Origin: Plenodomus lindquistii
Lineage: Eukaryota; Ascomycota; Dothideomycetes; Pleosporales; Leptosphaeriaceae
Length of the DNA stretch: 64,000 bases
Direction: 5' to 3'
Assembly (NCBI GenBank): GCA_025504975.1
Contig: JANUWI010000009.1
Coordinates: forward strand, 868,001-932,000
The notes beneath the pieces are model-generated. The model searched no databases and was not told the origin of the DNA. It saw only the letters and a list, made by a program, of their open reading frames with translations. Below, piece after piece: positions 1 to 9,851 of the stretch. Both the position numbers and the translations under genes were made by a program. The first letter of the stretch is position 1, and every line of letters starts with the position of its first letter.

Positions 1-1255
1 AGACAAGAAAAGACAGTTGCAGGCTATCTCCGGACGCACAAAGGGCTTGAAGGTAGCATTCCAGGGTTTCGACACCGAAGACGAACACTACGTGGACGGC
101 TTCAAGACGAAGTCTGCCTCTAAGCTATCCCTGAAAGCGCTCGATAGCCTATGCACAGATTGGTTTGGAATGACTAGGTGCGAAGAGGGCGATGAGACAG
201 CGCAACCAGACCTCATCATTGCGACTGAGGCGAGCGCCAAGATCTTGCGCGCCCATCATAACCAAAATCCCAAGGAGGCTTCCGCAGCGCCGCCTGTGAT
301 CGTGGTCTGCCCAGGTGCAGCCGCAGCTCAGTCTACCACCGCCATCACAGTGCCCGGGGTCGTGTTCGAATGTATCAGTCAGCCTGTTGGTCCACACAAA
401 CTTGCTAAAGCGTTCGCTTCGTGTCTAGACCGACATGCAAATCGTCAAGAGGATTCAAAACCCGAGAGCGAGCATCCTGCGCCGAAGATTGTCGAACTCA
501 GTCTCAAGGAGAACGCAGAACCACACCAAGCGGATCGTGTCACACATTTACGCGTGCAGCCTAACCGACCGAATCTCAGCTCCATGGTCAGTGCGCCCGA
601 GATTTACTCGATAAAGTCGGGCCCCAGAAAGCAGTCCATGTACTCGGCACCCACACGTGCATTGAATTGCCTTTGTGTAGACGACAATCCCATCAACCTT
701 CGTCTTCTGCGTACCTTCGTTGACAAGCTTGGACATCGACATGTTCTCGCCGTACACGGCCTACAGGCTCTCGAAGCTTACAAAGCTGCACACGAGCCTC
801 CACTCTCCGCAGACGAGTCGAACCGCGTCGATGTCATCCTAATGGACATCAACATGCCGGAGATGGACGGCTTGGAAGCTACACGTCAAATCCGCGCTCA
901 TGAGATTCGCAACAACTTGCCTAAGGTGACCATAATTGCCTTGACCGGTGTCGCCGATACAGATATCCAGCAGGAAGCCAACTCGAGTGGTGTAAATCTA
1001 TTCCTTATCAAGCCAGTGCGACTGGGTGATCTTGAGGTCATTCTTCGGGGCGTGGTCACCGGGCAAGACAAGGCCGATCTGGAGTTTGAACAGGAACAGG
1101 AGAGGAAGAGAATCATGAATGTTGCAAGGCTACGAGCGAAAAGCGACACCGACGACTTGGACAGACTCGTCAATGCTGGTGCCAGGGCGGTTGAGGAAGA
1201 CCCGATACAGAAGACTGTTCGGCTCCAGGCGAACAAGCGGTTTTCAATGATCTGA
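1..1255 (+). CDS. Hybrid sensor histidine kinase, C-terminal part (partial, 5' end outside window)
   Basis: The reading frame is open from the left edge and stops at 1253-1255, so only the last ~417 residues are present. A receiver domain starts near base 660. It has an acidic pair (CVDDNPIN), a phospho-acceptor Asp in the ILMDINMPEMDG block (codon at 845-847), a conserved Thr in ALTG and a Lys in LIKPV. These are all the residues needed for phosphorelay. Upstream lies a weakly conserved region starting LKVAFQGFD, which in fungal hybrid kinases lies between the HATPase and the receiver. By family knowledge the protein autophosphorylates on His, passes phosphate to this Asp and then to Ypd1. 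The kinase core and sensor domains are not in the window, so the kinase group cannot be assigned. A stand-alone response regulator is less likely because the frame continues upstream. Confidence 0.85.
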   Translation, partial: DKKRQLQAISGRTKGLKVAFQGFDTEDEHYVDGFKTKSASKLSLKALDSLCTDWFGMTRCEEGDETAQPDLIIATEASAKILRAHHNQNPKEASAAPPVIVVCPGAAAAQSTTAITVPGVVFECISQPVGPHKLAKAFASCLDRHANRQEDSKPESEHPAPKIVELSLKENAEPHQADRVTHLRVQPNRPNLSSMVSAPEIYSIKSGPRKQSMYSAPTRALNCLCVDDNPINLRLLRTFVDKLGHRHVLAVHGLQALEAYKAAHEPPLSADESNRVDVILMDINMPEMDGLEATRQIRAHEIRNNLPKVTIIALTGVADTDIQQEANSSGVNLFLIKPVRLGDLEVILRGVVTGQDKADLEFEQEQERKRIMNVARLRAKSDTDDLDRLVNAGARAVEEDPIQKTVRLQANKRFSMI

Positions 1256-2289
1256 CCACATTACAGTTTATGGGTTTCCAAGTTTCGGTATGTTTCTGGC
1301 ATGAGGGAGACCGCCGTGAGGCCGCGGACGTTGACACGGTTCAACGCTAGGCGGGTACAATAGGTCACGGCGGGCAGGCATATGCATACGCATTCTGGCG
1401 TACATGCATGATAGGTATACATCGGTCTTCAGGAACCAAACGGATAAGGCGAGAGGATCAAGGCATTATACCCTGTATCTGGAATCCACGGCGTAACGTG
1501 GGTCGGACGATTAGACTGGTCTCCCCCCGTCGCAACACAGCGCAGGCCAATTAGCATAGCATGGCGTTTGTATCGAGGGATTCATCTACCATCTCAAATA
1601 GGAGGGATAAATGTCAGGGCATCATGGTAGCTTAATCATCGGATTTACAGCATCTGTCATGACTACCTACGGGGCACCACAACGCTGGGATAGAGAAAGT
1701 GAAGTTGCCAAATCACCAACGAGAGAAGCTTCTCACGAGCGCTACTGGGCTGTCGACTATTCTACGATAGACTTTGCCCGTCTCATCTCCTGCCGCCTCG
1801 ACAACAACTATCAAGATAGACTCAGCCATAATCTTCACATTTCGCGCTCCGACCTGTATGTGACACGAGAGGAATAAATATCCAAAGGACTGACTGCATG
1901 GCGGAAGAATTAGAGAAAGGGTATGCATGGCGCTATATTTTGAATAAAGGGACTATGTACTTGAATTCGTAACTTCGTTTTCAGCCCACGACTCCATCCA
2001 TCTAAATCGGATTTAAAAAAGTCCATACCACTCGCGTTCAGCAGGACCAAAAGTAACACCACATACGCCGTGCCGATTTTCAAGATAACTTCGAAAGGGG
2101 GGCGCATGGGGAAGCAGGATCTGGCCTGTTCTGTTGTATATCATCGCTATATTTCGATTGTATCTGGTCTGGTCTTGGTGGGGATACAGTAACTCTGCCA
2201 GACTCTGGTCGACATCTGAAGTCGAGTTTGAACGCCGTAAGCGGCAGTCGTAAAATGTTGGCAAATGATGTTTCCTGCATGGCAAATAT
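1256..2289. other. Intergenic, no gene seen
   Basis: About 1 kb between two convergent genes. It holds only short, compositionally random open frames. It should contain the 3' UTRs of both neighbours. No repeat or RNA gene was recognised. Confidence 0.5.
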
Positions 2290-3543
2290 TCATCGTAGCA
2301 CAATATCCCTCTTCGCTGGGTTCTTCTGCATCCAAGCGTCTTCGTGGATTCTCGCTATCGCGACCCTCTCCGCGTACCCGTCAACCCACTTGATGAGCAT
2401 GACATTCAGCATCTTCCACGGTCCAGATGCAAAGCACTCCTCGTCAAAGTCTGCAACCTCCTCGTTCCATACAAAGCGTTTGCCATCCCAGATGGGTGTG
2501 CCGGGTGGATGCATCAGAGGGAGAGTAGGCTTTTTGGCTTGCTCGGATGGCTCGCGGCGCAGGTTGCGTGATAGTAGGACAAACTCAAAAGGACCTGTAG
2601 ATGATGGCTCTGAGATGGTAGTCTCGAAGTCCATGATGACGCCGCAGTGCTGCTCGGAGTCATTTATGAGGTGTGAGCAAGGAATCTCTTTTTCCTGGTA
2701 GTGCAGTTGCTCGGCTGTGAAGCCCTCCGCTGAGATGGTATAGGCAGAAAAGCGCAGTGTCTGCGACTCGACGGTCGCATCTGAGCCTCGAGGCGCGTGG
2801 AAGTATGGTGGATACTTGATGCGTAATACATTGCACTTCTCGCGTCGAACGGTGTATTGTGCTGATTCTGGTCCCACATGTAGATTGACGATTTCTGATC
2901 GAAACCATTCGCCTTCGCTCCTGGGAGTAGTGAAGATATCTGGACATGTCGTGGGATCGAAAGGGAAATTGACAGGTCCATCGAAGGCTTTCCAGCTCCA
3001 CGATGGCTCATCGTTGGACGATCTGTTCAACTTTCCGGCTGGACACCACAGCAGTGAGAAATCGAAGGCTGCTTCGGGAAGACCATGGAGGAACTGACCG
3101 CCGCAGTTCTTCGTAAGCGCCTTGGTCGTCTTTGCGAACTCTTGCGGCGTAGCAACCTGTTCGCCGAGCGCTTTGGCGCTGACAATCTGGTTATACCTTC
3201 GGAACCCGTAAAACCAGTTCTCAATCTCACTAAGGCTGGAGTCTTGGGACTTGTCGCTTGTGGTGCTAGCGTTTGACGAGGAGCGGATTCTGCCCACCAT
3301 GTCTCGCAAGGAGGCTCGACGACCAAATCTAGCAGACTCTCTAGAGCGCGACTCATCGCTATTACTGGATGTGGATGCTGACGCTGGCCGTGGGGAGAGT
3401 AGTCCATTGGATGTTGTGGGCCGTGAAGGCCGTGAGTTGGTGTCTGAACCTGATTTGCGATTGGAGAAGGACCGTCGCATCCAGGACGGCGATAGCCTGT
3501 CTAAGGCGGTTGGTGGGTCCGTGGACATGACGATCAACGACAT
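2290..3543 (-). CDS. HET-tail-like protein lacking the HET domain
   Basis: Single exon, 417 aa, starting at the first ATG. Residues 1-105 are Ser/Arg/Pro-rich and look disordered. From about residue 106 the sequence resembles the region that follows the HET domain in fungal heterokaryon-incompatibility proteins. It has a YNQIVSAKALG-like segment, a GLPEAAFDFSLLWCPAG block and the typical PSWSWKAFDGPV motif, then a beta-rich tail. The N-terminal HET (TIR-like) signalling domain that normally comes first is absent, and I found no HET motifs in the 900 bp upstream. Function is unknown. By inference it may be a decoy, a regulator or a degenerate relative of HET proteins. The assignment rests on motif resemblance only. 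Confidence 0.6.
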   Translation of the reverse strand: MSLIVMSTDPPTALDRLSPSWMRRSFSNRKSGSDTNSRPSRPTTSNGLLSPRPASASTSSNSDESRSRESARFGRRASLRDMVGRIRSSSNASTTSDKSQDSSLSEIENWFYGFRRYNQIVSAKALGEQVATPQEFAKTTKALTKNCGGQFLHGLPEAAFDFSLLWCPAGKLNRSSNDEPSWSWKAFDGPVNFPFDPTTCPDIFTTPRSEGEWFRSEIVNLHVGPESAQYTVRREKCNVLRIKYPPYFHAPRGSDATVESQTLRFSAYTISAEGFTAEQLHYQEKEIPCSHLINDSEQHCGVIMDFETTISEPSSTGPFEFVLLSRNLRREPSEQAKKPTLPLMHPPGTPIWDGKRFVWNEEVADFDEECFASGPWKMLNVMLIKWVDGYAERVAIARIHEDAWMQKNPAKRDIVLR

Positions 3544-4437
3544 TTAAGATGCCCGGGTATAAGTGTAGATGTGTGATGGGATTGCGTGGAGATTATGGTA
3601 GTCCTGGCAACCGGCGATTGTTTGATGGTGGCCGGGTGTGTATGAGTTGTTGACGGAGCAGGTTGCAGTCTTGCACCAAAGACGGCCTTGCCTTTTGTCC
3701 TTTTGCACTACCTCTATGTATATTGCCGCCGGGGCGCAGTCAAGCGAAGAATGAGTCTGCGCATGTCAGGAGAAACGTTGGGTAGTGATGGTTGCGAGTG
3801 ACGGGGCCAGTGAGGCTGTGCTGGCAAGTCTGGACTACCGGTGGAGCCGGGCCCAATGACTTGACTCCACAAAATGCAGTCTTGCCTTGATTTCGCCCTG
3901 ATTTGGTGTGATCTCCAGTCAAGCTTCGGCCGTTAAAGTCTTGCGGCCAGGGAAAGGCTTGTTGTTCCAAAGACAGCGGGCAAAAGCTTGCCCATCATTC
4001 GTGGGGAGGCTGTGCCCGCTTGCGCAAGGCATCATACACTGGCAATGTCTGCAAAAGGCATGTCGAACAGTCTGGGTAACGAGAGCGAGGAACATGGGTT
4101 CGGTGCAAGACAAAGCACAGTATGTGTGCAGACTACTAGGCCGTCTAATCACCTTGGTTACTAAAGCGAAGCTTGTGTTGGCTTGGCCAGAAGGCCGCAG
4201 GTTTCCAGGGCTCAACGCGTCTTGAGCACGTGATCAACATCATCGCCACATGTGCACCCCCACATGTGGCGCATCGCGCGCGCGGGGCATGATATGATGC
4301 TTCTCGCGTGTTCCACCCAGGCTCCAAGTGGTGACGCGTTGTACATGGTGCTCGATCTTGTGATAGCGCAGCCCTGCCTACAAACTTTTGCTTGTTGCCA
4401 GACTGCCGCTGTCACTGCCACTGCCGCTGCCGCAAAC
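3544..4437. other. Intergenic, divergent promoter region
   Basis: About 0.9 kb between the start codons of the HET-tail-like gene (minus) and the RING gene (plus), so it should hold both promoters. Short open frames on both strands (for example 3908-4225) have no recognisable domains and overlap each other. I treat them as chance. Confidence 0.45.
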
Positions 4438-5211
4438 ATGTCAGGCTACGAAGGTACGTGTGGCTCCAACAGCGCCTCCCTCGTCTTGAGCTGGCCATTG
4501 ACGTCTAGCAGTGGAGCACAACATCAAAGACGACAAGGCGCAACCGCCGCCCTCGCGCCGCCCCGACCTCTCCACCTTCTTCTCGCAGCTCGAGCTTGTC
4601 GACACCTCAGACCCGTCGGCGCACACCAATGCCAATGCCTTGCCGCAGCCTGAAAACATGGCGGCAGCATTCCGCCTGCTTGCCAATGCTTTCGAGATGA
4701 TGCGCGGTCGAGCGCCGGGCGAGGCCGACAGCAATGAGGCCGGTGGTGGTGGTGGTGGTGGTGGTGCTGCTGCTGCTGGGGAGAACGATCTGCTGGCCAA
4801 TATGATCGAGGTGCTGCGACAAAATGCAGATGACCCGCCCACAGAATTGAAGGGGGTGCCTGATAGCTTCTTGGACGAATTGGAGCGGGTGCCCAAGAAG
4901 ACCCTCAAGCCTACGGACACATGCCCCATTTGCGTCAACCCGTTTCTTGAAGGTAAGCGTGTCTGACAGATCAATACGCACAATGCGCACCGTAGGGTGC
5001 TTGGCTGACTCGGCTCGGAACAGACGAATACCCGCTCGTAGTCCAACTACCGTGCCACCCGGACCATCGCTTCGACCTGGACTGCATAGGGCCATGGCTC
5101 AAGTTGAACTCGACATGTCCACTAGACCGCAAGGAGCTGCTTAAGAAGAAGCAGCCGCCACCGCCTGTGGACGAAGAAGAAGAAGAAGATTATGACGAAA
5201 TGTACGCTTAG
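4438..5211 (+). CDS. RING-type E3 ubiquitin ligase-like protein, 3 exons
   Basis: join(4438..4453,4512..4952,5024..5211), 214 aa. The introns are 58 and 71 bp and both interrupt a codon in phase 1. The N-terminal half is low in complexity, with poly-Gly then poly-Ala from the GGT/GCT repeat at 4740-4777. A short helix follows (NMIEVLRQN). The RING begins CPICVNPFLED at the second intron and continues with LPCHPDHRFDLDCIGPWL and CPLDR. The last zinc ligand, normally Cys in CPxC, is Asp here. This gives a RING-H2-like domain with a variant final ligand; similar CPxDR ends occur in some fungal RING proteins. A Lys/Pro run and an acidic EEEEEDYDE tail close the protein. Presumed role: E3 for an unknown substrate. 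The domain call is firm, the substrate unknown. Confidence 0.82.
4740..4777 (+). repeat. GGT/GCT microsatellite inside the RING gene
   Basis: A run of eight GGT followed by four GCT codons that encodes poly-Gly and poly-Ala. It is likely length-polymorphic between strains. Confidence 0.85.
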
Positions 5212-6590
5212 TACCTGCGATGCTTGCGCTATGCCACGGCTCTACATTTACTGGCTGTGGGAGCGGAATACTGTGACAGCATTCCTGCGCGCGGAACATC
5301 TTCGGTAGTACCTGCAACTGTTGAAAGGTTTGTAACCTCGTGGATGACAGCGTTCCTCGCTGCACCTTACAGCCTGCATGACAACCACCAATGGAATCAC
5401 ATCAGTCCTGCGTCATCCCCCCTCTATCCAGTCTCAATCTTCGGCTAAATCAAATTCAGTTGCTGACCCCGCAGCAAAAGCGTTCTGGGCAATATGTGAT
5501 TGCTTCTTGCTTCCGTGTGGGATTGGCATACGCTGTGCCAAAGCAATCGTCTGGGGTTTCTTTCGACCGAGGAAAAAACTGACTGGCTGAGCACACGCAT
5601 GACCAGGTATATGCAACTCCTTCTGCTCACGTTCTGCTCGCGTCTGCTCGACCGCCTGTGAAGTGCAGGAATTCGGAGCTTTCGCTCGCGCCATCTTTTG
5701 GTTGAGTAGGTCCGCAGACTTCCGCAAAGGCTTTTGGACTGTTTAGCTTGAGAATCGGGATCGCGTTGCGATTGTATGCGGTGATATGCTATCAGTTGTA
5801 GTGGCTTTGCGCAAGCTTAAATGATTACCAAATGCGACCCTCGGCACGGGAATTTGCGCACGAACATGGTAAAGTATAGCGCAGCATCGTGATCTGGTAA
5901 GCGCCACTACTTTGAGCTTGCTGTGGGGTTGAGTTTGAGGAACGGAATATGTATGTCTGAGAACGCGCACGCTGGACTCAGCGAAACATGCTGCAGAGCT
6001 TGCGACCCGATACGTCCGGAGAAGTATCGTTTGCCAAACGATTGCGACGCGGCGCTCCAAATGACTGCCCATTGCCTTCACAAGTGCCCTCGGGCGAGGC
6101 GGAGATACCACTTAAGTGGCAGGTTGAGGCGCTAAGCGACTTACGGAGCGTCGGACGTTGAATTGAGCCATGGCCGATCTGACATTGGTTTACAAGCAAA
6201 TAGTTGGGTAATCACAGACACGATACCACGAGCCTCCGAGAGTGTGAGCGAAGAATAAGTATCGAGGCTCGCATCGTGGCTCGCGTTGCGGATCTCATCT
6301 GCACGGAGCACGCTAAAGCTCGGATGATTCTACATACACAGTAGCTGGGGTAACGAGGCGCTTGCGAGGTGGTGATTCGCTGGCGTGGCGTAATGCTCCG
6401 GTCTGCCCAGTGCGGACGAATGCCGCGGCCGAATACCCGCACTGGGCTCCACCTTAACTCGCCATGCTAACACCACCACCCTTCCTTCTATGAAAGGCCG
6501 GTGGCCGCCGTTGGTCAACATGCGTCGATCACCTTCACGGCTTACACGTCGTGCTACGTGATACTCTGTCGTGCTTGCACTGTAGTCATG
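5212..6590. other. Intergenic, no gene seen
   Basis: About 1.4 kb between the RING gene and the downstream transcription factor on the same strand. Open frames here are short, mutually overlapping and without domains. I could support no RNA gene or repeat. The distal part should hold the promoter of the regulator starting at 6591. Confidence 0.45.
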
Positions 6591-8722
6591 ATGGACGCCA
6601 TAAGTGTTTCAAGTACCAACACAAGTAAGAAGAGGCCCTGTAAGAGCCTCCGTCGAGCTTGCTGGGAATGTGAGTTGAATTCCAACATGTACAAGAAAGG
6701 ACATGACCAAGAACAACGTATACTGACTACCCTTAGGCAAGAAGCGCAAAACACACGGAAGCAGTGATCAGACCGAGACCAACTCTCGAGCCAGCTCAAC
6801 TGTCGTTGGATCGGGTCGGTTAGACCAAGATGGCAGCAATAGTACATGTGCAAAGCACATTGGCGAAAGACTCTGTAAGCTCGAAGAACTCTTCGAGAAG
6901 TTTGTATGCCGCAAAAGCCCCATCCTTGGCCCTCCGCCTGAAGCACCTCGAACTCCTCCTCTTACTGCCTCTGAGCAAAGCGAGAAGGACGCTAGGTATT
7001 TTCTGCCCGTGTACTCAAACGACACGCCAAGCATGTCCTCGATTGGGGAGGGAATCGTAAGTGGTTTGCCGTCCCCCTTCACAGTTGGTTGTGCTCACAT
7101 ACTTGCCATCATAGCTTGGTGCACAAACATGGTCTTCAGCGCCTTCAATCCGTCCGCTAGTCGACAAGCCAGGTCCTGCACCGTCTCCTAATCACGATAC
7201 TGCTCTCAAGGCTCTAGTCGCTCTTCTGCCGTCGCAACACGATGCAGACATCATCTTTGAATGCTCCAACGGCTGGATGATTCTAGACAGTATCTACCGA
7301 GCGTCCCCCGACATCTACGTTGATCGGGATCGTCAGTCGTATGCGCTGAACATGCTGGCCGTCTCTCAAGAACGACCAATTATCGTCGCTCGCACACTCC
7401 TTCATCTCGCTATTTGTATCAACAGCTTACCACCAGAGTTTGATACCTCCAGGTTGTCCAGCATGTGGAATCTCGATGCTACCATGCAAAATTACGTGGC
7501 CACCGTCACTAAACTCGTCACCTGCTCCGACGAATCGATGATGACTCTCCACGGTCTGGAAACGCTTCTGCTCCTGGGACTTTACCACATGAACAGCGCT
7601 GCACTCCGCCAAGCCTGGCTCATTGTTCGACGAGGGCTCAGCCTTGCGCATCTCATGGGATTCCAACGCATCATCACGCAAGAAGACCTCGACCCGCCGA
7701 TTCCTGCCGCCTCGAATGCAAAAGTCATCTGGCGCAACCTCGTGGATCTGGACCGATACCTGGGGTTGCACCTACGCCTTCCCTTTGGCGCTGATGACTA
7801 CCCACTCCCCGAAGATGCTGATGAACACCTGATTCACCGGTTGAGGGTCAATGCTATATCACGAAAGGTCGCGGAACTCGATCGCGAGATATCGCCCCAG
7901 GCATACGCCACGGCTCTCGCACTCGACGAGGAACTGGAGACTGCGATGAAGGAGATGCCCAGAGACTTCTGGGAAGTACCTAATATCCCGCCCACGGCCC
8001 GTTCACCGGAATCGTATGCGGCCCTGGAGAGGCTCATGGTGCAAATGTGGCACTTTGAGATGAAGATTTTCATACATTTGCCTTACCTTCTGCGTGCCCC
8101 ACAGGAAAGTCGATACGAGTTCTCTAAGGTCACGGCGCTCCAGGCGAGTCGCAATGTGCTCATGCGATGGTTCGCCCTTCGAAATGCACAGATTACGCAA
8201 GCTTGCTGTCGCTTCGGCGAGATTGGCGTGTTCATCGCTGCCATTACGCTTACGCTGGACATTGTCATCGAGCTGGCCACCAAAGAGAAGAGTGAAGTTC
8301 AGAAGACCAAAGGCACAGACTTTGCCATGCTCTGTCGCCTCATCAACGAAATGGAGCAGTTGGGCAAGAGCAGCCCTCGCGAGAAGATTGCAGCCCGCAG
8401 TGCAGTAGTGTTGAAGAAGATTCTGTCGTCCCTGGACCCAAGCAAACAAACTACTGGTAAAGGGAGACTGACCATACCCTTCTTCGGCACCGTGGACCTG
8501 GAATACAAGCAGTTGCCCATGAAGCCGGTCTTCAATGCCGAACACGACGCAGTCAAGATGATGGACGCCACCGCCACGGGCAAGCATCTCCCAGTCTTCT
8601 CCTTCGTCCACAATCTACTGTGGCCTGCGCCGGACGGCAAAGAGGAGTTTGGTTGGGACTGGAACATTGTGCTCTACGATGGGCTCGAGGACAAAGACAC
8701 AGACGGCAACTGGGTATTTTGA
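6591..8722 (+). CDS. Fungal-specific transcription factor with incomplete Zn2Cys6 cluster, 3 exons
   Basis: join(6591..6669,6737..7056,7115..8722), 668 aa; an ATG at 6588 gives one extra Met. Exon 1 ends inside a typical zinc-cluster start (RRACWEC) and the first intron (67 bp) splits the second Cys codon, a common intron position in this family. After splicing the basic KKRK follows, but the expected four remaining cysteines are missing and a Ser/Thr-rich stretch comes next. A coiled-coil-like HIGERLCKLEELFEKF follows, then PVYSNDTPSMSSIGEGI, familiar from zinc-cluster regulators. From about residue 160 to 480 lies the fungal-specific transcription factor domain, with the helical GLETLLLLGLYHMNS and AWLIVRRGLSLAHLMGF segments. 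Presumed nuclear regulator with unknown targets. DNA binding may be impaired or achieved differently. Confidence 0.78.
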
Positions 8723-9851
8723 TTGGACGAACAAGGTGTTTCTGGAAATCCGCGTCTCGACTCTCTTCGATCGCCATTACCACTCCAGACCATTCCGGCC
8801 TGGAGAACCGCGACACGACGACCTTTCCGAGATAATGTTACTGCGACGTGCATGAGCACCTGACGCATTCAACGGCGCGCTACTCGATGCAGCAGCAGTA
8901 CAGAGATTTGTTTTGTTTCTTCTTTTTGATATTAGCATAGCGTTGAGCGACAAGGATACCTGGGGTTCTCGATGTATAGGGATATGGAGTTTAGATTAGG
9001 ATTTGGGTTTTGGCGTAGGAGGTGCATGGAGCGAAGGGAAGGGCCTCGGAACAGGTTGTAATGTGGTTTTGGAGCTAGGCGCACTTGGGGGTTAGTGCGG
9101 CTACCAGGGTTTCTAGCGGTGCTTCTGGAACAATATGATATCCCGCCATGTGGCAAGCTGCAGATGGGCAATACTTTCAACGGGTCCAAACGGGGGGCAG
9201 ATGTTTGTTTCCGCTTGCTGTGTTGGTCCACGTGATGTTCGTGACGGTCAATGATGAAGATGGGGGTGTATACATAAGCAGCAGACAGGCAAAGGCCAAG
9301 GCCGTGGTCGTACGATGTAATGGGCAATGATTGGCTCAACAATACAGAAGTTGGTGGTTGCGATGGGTGCAATGTGCCAGGGCGTGATAGGCTAGGGCGG
9401 ATACGTGTCTCGCACCTTTGCACCGGGGCAGTGTGTCGTGGCGGGAGGCTGGAGGTGAGGGACGCCCAGATAACATGGCCCGGAGGCGCGAGCCGTTGAT
9501 TCATCCTGGGTCCGTGCCTGCACCCGCGCGCCCTGCCTGCACTTTGCCTGCACTTTGGTACATGGCCATGGCGAGTTAGGCTACCTAGCACGGTTGGCTC
9601 CGACACCGACAACACCGCACGCGACACACACTAGGCCAGCAGCCAGCAACCCTCCTTCACCCTCCACCCTTCACCCTCCACCCTCCACCCTTCATCCTTC
9701 GCCCCCTCCCCTCCCTCCGCTTCTGCCCCACTGGCGCTGCAGACGCCCCCTCTCCCCCCTCTCCCCCCTCGCCGCCCCCTCTGCATGTCGTCTCGGCTGC
9801 CCTGCCTGGAGTGACATCGGATAAGCGCCGCGTCCTGCGCCGCCTGGAAGC
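8723..9851. other. Intergenic with CT-rich promoter tract
   Basis: About 1.1 kb between two plus-strand genes. The long minus-strand frame at 8932-9627 has no domain and is Pro/Ser/Arg-rich, as expected from antisense of CT-rich DNA. The last 200 bp are a pyrimidine-rich tract immediately upstream of the next start codon. Confidence 0.5.
9651..9780 (+). repeat. Pyrimidine-rich imperfect repeats (CACCCTCCACCCTT type)
   Basis: Imperfect direct repeats of CACCCTYCACCCT followed by runs of CCCTCTCCCC end about 70 bp upstream of the start codon at 9852. CT-rich blocks like this are common at fungal core promoters and transcription starts. Confidence 0.6.

Noticed and set aside
8932..9627. 231-codon open frame on the minus strand
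   Set aside because: Pro/Ser/Arg-rich, no domain, overlaps CT-rich promoter DNA of the next gene.
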